DNA from: Syncephalastrum monosporum B8922
Lineage: Eukaryota; Mucoromycota; Mucoromycetes; Mucorales; Syncephalastraceae
NCBI GenBank assembly: GCA_000697355.1
Contig: JNEN01001182.1
Span: forward strand, 157,466-221,465
Reading direction: 5' to 3'
DNA length: 64,000 bases
Both the position numbers and the translations under genes were made by a program. Below, one piece after another: positions 58,568 through 64,000 of this stretch (positions are counted from its first letter, which is position 1; every line of letters begins with the position of its first letter). Under the pieces are notes generated by a model. The model had not been told where the DNA came from, ran no database searches, and was given only the letters and a program-made list of their open reading frames with translations.

Positions 58568-59243
58568 TTATAGATCGTCATTTGGCATATCCCATTAATG
58601 TATGCGCATCACACTCACATACACGTAAACTTACGCAACTGCACGACCCTTTGTTTCTCTCACAGTCTCATTCACTTGCCGTCCTTTCTGTTTCCTTCAT
58701 CGCATATCATCCATACGACGCACATGCAACATGCCCGATTTCAAAATATTGATTCTTGTTATTGTTTCTATAGAAGTTGACCACCCTCCAATTCTTCATT
58801 CTTCATTCTTCATCCTGCTTTGCTGTACGGTAATAAACACCATATCCTCCATTGCATGCTCCCTCTCCTTAAAAGATTTGCACGGACAAACTCGTGTTCG
58901 TTTTTCGTTCATTTGGTAGATTATGTACGCAGTCAAATCTTATTTGTGAAGTTGCAAAGTGGCTGTTTGAAACCCTACCATCCACAGTCATGCAGTTTCA
59001 TTATCATTTATGTATGAAAAGGTAAACAGAAAGTGCTACGACAGGAACCGGGAGAATAAATAAATACCAACACACATTGGATCTGGTATTTTTCGATCCC
59101 GCAGCATGATAAACACCTGATAGGACGTTCAGTCATAATGAGAAATTATGTATTACAGCGCAAGCATGGATGTGAATTTGGGATGAGCAGGGAATAATAT
59201 GGGATGTATATATACAAAGGTGGATGCTAGTAGACGGATCAGG
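58568..59243. other. Intergenic, no gene seen
   Basis: About 680 bp between convergent small genes. AT-rich, short ORFs only. Confidence 0.5.
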
Positions 59244-59593
59244 TTAAAGGCGGGTCAATAAACCCAGAGCATCTTCCATATCCGTTTTGGTCTTTTCGTA
59301 TTCGCGTTGCTCGGCCTCGATCTTGGACCTGTCCACAGGCTGATACAAGCAGTTAGTTGATTAGATCGCTGATTCTCGGCCAAGTCAGCGTATCGCTTTA
59401 CCTTGATCTCTTGCTTCTTTGACTTCTTTTTGCCGAAATGAGGTGACAGATCTGTCATCAGGCTGTCGAGGTGGCTTGTCAGCGCCTCATTCTGCAACTT
59501 TGTTTTCTTCGTATGTCTCTGGAGTCGGCTGACGTGCTTGGTGTTGGACTCTTTGGCGACAGCAGACTTTTTACTGGATTTCGCTTTCGGCAT
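59244..59593 (-). CDS. Small basic protein, unassigned
   Basis: Exons 59593..59402 and 59339..59244 with a 62-nt intron; 288 nt, 95 aa. The N-terminus is strongly basic (MPKAKSSKKSAVAKE, SRLQRHTKKTKLQ). The middle reads LTSHLDSLMTDLSPHFGKKK and the C-terminal exon is helical and charged (VDRSKIEAEQREYEKTKTDM, EDALGLL). Such small Lys-rich proteins are often nuclear or nucleolar (inference). I could not assign a family. The splice keeps frame and the start is the first ATG. Confidence 0.6.
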
Positions 59594-60060
59594 GGTGCAA
59601 CGGAAAAGACAGCGAAGGACGAAAAAAACAAAGAAAAGACGAATGCGGCGTTTTGAAACTCAACATATGCCCGTGTTAGGACAGCAACCTAGCAACCGAA
59701 CAAAAGAAGTGGCAACGTGGTCTACGAGAAAGGGCCCAACCTGCGTCTCAGTGCATGGCAGTATGTACTCCTCAAGATGCATGAAAATGGAACAGTGTAC
59801 AGGGCGTCGTGCAAGAGGGTGATAATATACAGCGAGGAAATCTGATCACATCGACTGTCATGCAGTGAAAGATAAGAAGCAGAATGACACAATGATTTTG
59901 ATTGGTGGATGAGATAGCTTGCACATGCTTTTTTTCCAGCACTCGCCTAATTCTCTCACTCTTGCTCTGAGTGTGCGTGCGTGTGTGTGTCTCTCTCTCT
60001 TCTCAGCCTTTACCCACACCTTAGCTCCTGTCTCTCTTCCACTAGCCCTTATTGAACAGA
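59594..60060. promoter_or_regulatory. Divergent region before the mitochondrial kinase gene
   Basis: 467 bp. GT and CT repeats (about 59968-60003, TGCGTGCGTGTGTGTGTCTC type) lie 60-95 bp upstream of the kinase ATG, with a pyrimidine-rich leader after them. No TATA box seen. Confidence 0.45.
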
Positions 60061-61612
60061 ATGAGACGCTCGACGCTCCCTCTTGTGCACCTTTTTAGGC
60101 GTGGCTGCGCTCATACCAAACGCAGCTTCTCTGGTACAGCCAGACGATGGGAGAATCCAAGCACACAACCACGCGCCGCGTCACTGGACTCGGTGCAATC
60201 CGATTCACCCTACCATTTCTACCAGACCAAAGTCCTCGAGGAATACACCCGGAAGCCCATCAACGCCGGCACCTTGCGCCAGTATATCTTCTTTGGACGA
60301 CAAATGACCGACGATCGTCTCGTGAAATCAGCCAACTGGGTGCGCGACGAGCTCCTCGTCCGTCTCGCACACCGCATTCGCGACTTCCAACAGCTGCCCT
60401 TTTTCGTCGGCACCAATCCGCATATAGAGTTTATCTACCGCCTCTACTGGGGCGCGTTTGAGAAGCTGCGCAAGAGCCCGGCGATTAAAGATTTGGACGA
60501 CAACGAGCACTTTTGCAAGGTGCTGCACGACCTCCTCGACGACGGTCAGCTCGTCGTGCCCCGCCTCGCGCTGGGTGTCACCGAGTGTGCGGCGCATTAC
60601 AATGGATCGCAGGAGCTGGACCGTTTCGTCAACCGCATGCTCCGCTCGCGTATCTCGCGCCGCGTCCTGGCCGAGCAGCACCTCGCCCTCACAAACGCCT
60701 ACGAACATGGCTGGGATATCATGGGCGAGGACGACGGCTATGTCGGGATCATCTTCGTGCGCTGCTCTGCATCCGACTTGATTAAACGTGCCACCGAGCT
60801 TGTGAACCGCCATGCAAAGACCGTTTACTATCCCACCTACTGCAAAGACACCGAGCCAACCACCTGGCAACCGCCCTCGATTCAGGTCGCCATCCACCAT
60901 GATGTCCAAGGCCGTCAGCAAACGGAGAAATTAGACGAGATCGTTTTTGCCTATGTAAGTGCCATAGTTTAGACTTGCATGTCTTTTTGCGTCATGTCAC
61001 GGGAGCGCTGGCTCACGTCTCTGTCAGGTACCTGAGCATCTTGAATACATCCTATTTGAACTCCTCAGCAACGCAATACGCTTCACCATGGCCAACCATT
61101 CGCCTGGCAACTACCCACCCATCCAGCTCTGCGTCAGCGCCAACGAAACCGATGTCTTCTTCCGCGTGTCTGACCAGGGCGGTGGCATACCCCAAGACCG
61201 CTATCCGCGCTTGTGGTCCTATCAAGCTCGCGCTCCCAGCGGCGACTTTTTGAACTTTCAGCAGGTCGAAAAAATGCCCACGAATATCCAAGAGAGAGCC
61301 ACCCAGGCCGCAGATCTCGGCCACGTCCGCCTCGGAATGGGTCTGCCCATGAGCCGTGTTTATGCAGAATATTGGGGTGGCGAGCTTCAGGTCATGACCC
61401 TTGAGGGCTACGGTACGGACGCCTATGTGCGGATACCACGCCTCGGGACCAAGGCAGAAAACCTTGGTTTCGAGCAGCACGTGAACCATGGCATGGCCGA
61501 AGACTCCTCTCCACACCGGTATCATCAATCGCTCATTCCTCAGCCTATCCCGGGGACGAAGTATCCCAGCAGTGGGGACGGCTGGAGCAAGAGTTCCATG
61601 GTCCGGAGTTGA
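60061..61612 (+). CDS. Mitochondrial protein kinase of the PDK/BCKDK family
   Basis: GHKL-type kinase that inactivates pyruvate or branched-chain 2-oxoacid dehydrogenase by serine phosphorylation. Exons 60061-60954 and 61028-61612; 1479 nt, 492 aa. A basic presequence (MRRSTLPLVHLFRRG...KRSFSGTARRW) indicates the matrix. The helical regulatory domain contains RQYIFFGRQMT, LPFFVGTNPHIEFIYRLYW and SRISRRVLAEQHLAL. The ATP-binding domain has the N-box ELLSNAIRFTM, the G1 box DQGGGIP and the G2 box GMGLPMSRVYAEYWGG. All nucleotide-binding residues are present. A C-terminal tail of about 55 residues follows the last core strand. The RISRR-x-LAEQH motif is common to both PDK and BCKDK, so the substrate complex cannot be decided from sequence alone. 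Confidence 0.93.
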
Positions 61613-61999
61613 AAGCATCTGAAATACAAACAGCCAGACTTATACATAATAAATTGGTCTGGTGGGTGTACATACATATCCACACGAAGCAGTGAATGCG
61701 AGACTCCTTCAACCAATTTGGACAGAAACGTGCTCATCCTGGGTGGGTTTGCTGCTGCACTCCAAGTCTACAGCTGACCGCGCCTACCAGCTGACTTGAA
61801 ATTTCGAATCACTCACGGGAACCATCATCACATCCCTTTTTTTTTTTTTTCCCTTTGGCTCTTCTCTTTTTTTTTTTCTTGCTTACGCTATATATTCCGT
61901 AGTTTCTTCCTCGCTTTTCTTTCCTTTTTTTTTTCTTCTCTTTCTGTTACTGTCAGCGTCCCCGCCTCACACCCACACACACACACACATACTCACATA
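61613..61999. promoter_or_regulatory. Intergenic with T-rich promoter tracts
   Basis: 387 bp. Several T8-T12 runs interspersed with CTTCTC between 61838 and 61943, then a CA repeat (about 61971-61989) directly before the ATG at 62000. A TATATATT sequence lies near 61890. Confidence 0.45.
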
Positions 62000-62506
62000 A
62001 TGGAGGACTATCAGTTGCCAGGCGGATTCCACGTCAACCCCACCTACAAGGACACCCACTTGTGCAAAGACACTTTCCCGTTGGCGATTGTCTCGTCTGT
62101 GCTGTTTCCGGGGCACGCTGACACCTTGCTCCAAAACAACAGAAACACAAAAGACGATACCTCAAACACCCTCCCGGGTGCATGGATCGAAGACCAGACG
62201 CAGCAAGAAGTGGACGACGAAACAGAGCCGCTCCTCGGCGGTTCAGAAGACCCACAAGATATCGATGAACTCAGACGTACGGTTGCGGCTTTGCGTGAGC
62301 AAGCCGAGAAGCTTCAAGAGACCGACGTTTTGGTCAAAAAGAGTATCCAAATCGTCGCACGAAAACGGCTGCAGGCTCAGCATGACCGGCGGCGCCAGTC
62401 TGAATGGGACTGGTGCGGCGACGAGGAGGCCGACAGCAGTGACAGCAGCGACGATGACGAAGACGACGGTAACGACGATAGAATGGACGATTGGGAGTTG
62501 ATTTAA
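62000..62506 (+). CDS. Small acidic coiled-coil protein, unassigned
   Basis: Single exon, 168 aa. The start is the ATG just after the CA repeat; upstream translation is low-complexity Phe-rich promoter sequence. The protein has an uncharged start (MEDYQLPGGFHVNP), an acidic QEVDDETEPLLGG segment, a predicted helix IDELRRTVAALREQAEKLQE through VARKRLQAQHDRRRQ, and a C-terminal Asp/Ser run (about residues 140-160) ending DDWELI. I do not recognise the family. A coding origin is supported by codon use and by a clean start and stop. Confidence 0.6.
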   Translation: MEDYQLPGGFHVNPTYKDTHLCKDTFPLAIVSSVLFPGHADTLLQNNRNTKDDTSNTLPGAWIEDQTQQEVDDETEPLLGGSEDPQDIDELRRTVAALREQAEKLQETDVLVKKSIQIVARKRLQAQHDRRRQSEWDWCGDEEADSSDSSDDDEDDGNDDRMDDWELI

Positions 62507-63790
62507 AGTATATGTTGCCTTGTCGATTCTTTTATTCTTTATTCTTTTCTTTTTGTCTCTATGTAAATAACCTCAACGATATCATACACCAGCATCTTTT
62601 TGGAAACTATCCCAACTCCTCTTCCCCAAACTCTCTCTTCCTTCTCTCTCTCTCTCTCTTTCTTTTCTTCTCCTCTCATAGCATGCGATATATACATACA
62701 CTCTTGAATCCCATCCTTACTGGAATCTCCTATTGTCTTGATAGTGGAGCTTTGTTGTTTTTTTGGTGTTAATTTTGTTCTCTTATTGCCTGCAGCGCCC
62801 CAAATGACGTTGTTCGTCAGGAGAACTAAAATGCATCTGTTTGTGTTACCTTATGCGGACGGCACGAAACGCCAGCAGGAAAGAGAAAAAAGAGCAAAGG
62901 TGCTCGTGTCACCTACTGCCACCCTATGTACATCCATGCTTTCATTCATCTTTCCTCCCCCTGTATGACCTGCTTGGCACTTATGTCCAGGACACTCTGT
63001 TTCGAACATAACGAAGATATATAGCACGTGGAAATTGATTGTGTTTTCTGCCGGAAATCACAACGAGGGATAGTTGTTATACAAATAGCCTTTTGGGGAA
63101 AGAAGACCGAATCAACAAATATACGGCCATCAAACATAGACTGCCCGGGTGAAACTTCTACATAAAAATTACTGTTTATATCAGAATGCAGATCCTTATA
63201 GACAGAGTCAGACAAAGCGCTGTAGGAAGAGTATATTTGTATTTACACTTGAGCCGTTCACATGCCCAATTGCTACCGCCGACAATCAAGCGTCTGCATA
63301 ATTTTTTGGTTGGCAAGAACAGAAAAAAAATTCTCCTCAGAACATTCAACATTTCACGTGTCAAACTTGTCCAGTTTGAAAATCATGCTTGAAAGGAGTG
63401 TGATAAGCAACAATGGAGATAGCCACCATGCCTGGGAATGACTGTAATCACAGGGCAGTTGTAGAAACAAAGACATCCTGGATTCATTATGAGTGTGTGA
63501 CCAGGAATGAATGAAAGAAAGGGATGCACATACACGCATATAACTCAACAACGGGAAAATCATAAAGGGACTTTTTGATCCTTTTACCCATTATTGGCCA
63601 ACTTGGCGCCAAATGATTTAGGGTGGCATTTTATTTAGGATCAACTGTCGAACCGTGCCGTTCCACTTATACTTTGGACGCCACACCTATGCAGCATATG
63701 CATTTTTTCCTTATCCATCACTTTTGGCCCTTTGTTCTCTTTTCTCCGTACTCCTACTTTTCTGTCGCATGGGTACAGTGCTTCCAACAA
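62507..63790. other. Intergenic, no gene seen
   Basis: About 1.3 kb. CT repeat near 62645-62661. Only short ORFs without motif support. No RNA genes recognised. Confidence 0.5.
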
Positions 63791-63890
63791 GTAATGTCAC
63801 AGCCAATCAAAATCAATGTCACTGGTCATTAAAAATGATTTCATTGGTCAGCCAAAATTGATGTCATTGGCCAATTAAAATCAATGTCAT
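63791..63890 (+). repeat. Degenerate tandem repeat with CCAAT/ATTGG cores
   Basis: About four copies of a 21-27 bp unit of the form (A/G)CCAA-AAAAT-AATGTCA-TGGTC. Units start near 63801, 63828, 63850 and 63873; a partial copy precedes at about 63791. Each carries CCAA or ATTGG cores. Confidence 0.7.
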
Positions 63891-63985
63891 ATTTCTAGAA
63901 ATAAAAGTCAACGTCGCTTGCTTCGAAATCATGTCGTCGTGATTCTTGGCACGCGAAAAATATATATTGAGAGGATTTCTTCTAC
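63891..63985 (+). promoter_or_regulatory. Putative promoter of a gene beyond the right edge
   Basis: A heat-shock-type inverted repeat TTCTAGAA at 63893-63900, a second TTCGAA at 63922-63927 and a TATATATT at 63961-63968, followed by a T-run at the window edge. Orientation to the right is inferred from the absence of a gene on the left. Confidence 0.4.
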
Positions 63986-64000
63986 TGCTATTTTTTTTTT

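Overview
The window reads as nuclear DNA of a filamentous fungus, most likely an early-diverging lineage such as Mucoromycota (inference from gene content). Genes are dense on both strands. Nearly all are split by short introns, commonly about 45-100 nt, with GT..AG ends, and every multi-exon model given below closes in frame. Fungal families present include a Zn(II)2Cys6 factor, a velvet factor, an APSES/winged-helix factor, a GATA factor, a MADS-box factor, Bit61/HbrB, MCD4, PSP1 and PAN1-type EH proteins. I see no rRNA, tRNA, CRISPR array or intact mobile element.

Layout. 1-10.3 kb: 5' end of a Zn2Cys6 factor (-), NEDD8 E1 subunit ULA1/NAE1 (+), an O-methyltransferase (-), the GPI-anchor ethanolamine-phosphate transferase MCD4/PIG-N (+), a small Stc1-domain protein (-) and a probable Mediator subunit 30 (-). 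11.4-15.5 kb: TORC2 subunit Bit61/HbrB (+), a small unassigned ORF (-) and an SRF-type MADS-box factor (+). 15.5-19.9 kb: a 4.4-kb gene-poor stretch with one possible coding remnant. 19.9-24 kb: velvet factor (+) and NuA4 subunit EAF6 (-). 25.4-34.9 kb: a fatty acyl-CoA reductase fused to a GPAT/DHAPAT-like acyltransferase (+), then an EH/EH/SH3/SH3 endocytic scaffold (+). 35.5-43.3 kb: purple acid phosphatase (-), a giant winged-helix/double-APSES factor (-) and a GATA factor (-). 43.6-47.8 kb: CTF8 (-) and CDT2 (+) sharing a 185-bp promoter, then PSP1 (-). 50-57.2 kb: a KDM5/JARID1 H3K4 demethylase (+) facing an ASH2/Bre2 COMPASS subunit (-). 58-62.5 kb: a putative mitochondrial small protein (+), a small basic protein (-), a mitochondrial PDK/BCKDK-type kinase (+) and an acidic coiled-coil protein (+). 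The right edge looks like the promoter of an unseen gene, with CCAAT-type repeats and heat-shock-like sites.

Functional threads. Chromatin and transcription regulators are unusually frequent: EAF6, ASH2, KDM5, Stc1-like, MED30-like and five DNA-binding factors. A H3K4-methylation writer subunit and an H3K4 demethylase lie tail to tail. CTF8 (PCNA loader) and CDT2 (PCNA-dependent ubiquitin-ligase receptor) are divergent across two ACGCGT boxes. ULA1 activates NEDD8, which activates the cullin ligases CDT2 works with. The reductase-acyltransferase fusion joins two steps that both feed ether-lipid synthesis in animals, but its acyltransferase half lacks the catalytic histidine. Coordinates are for coding sequence only; UTRs are not defined.
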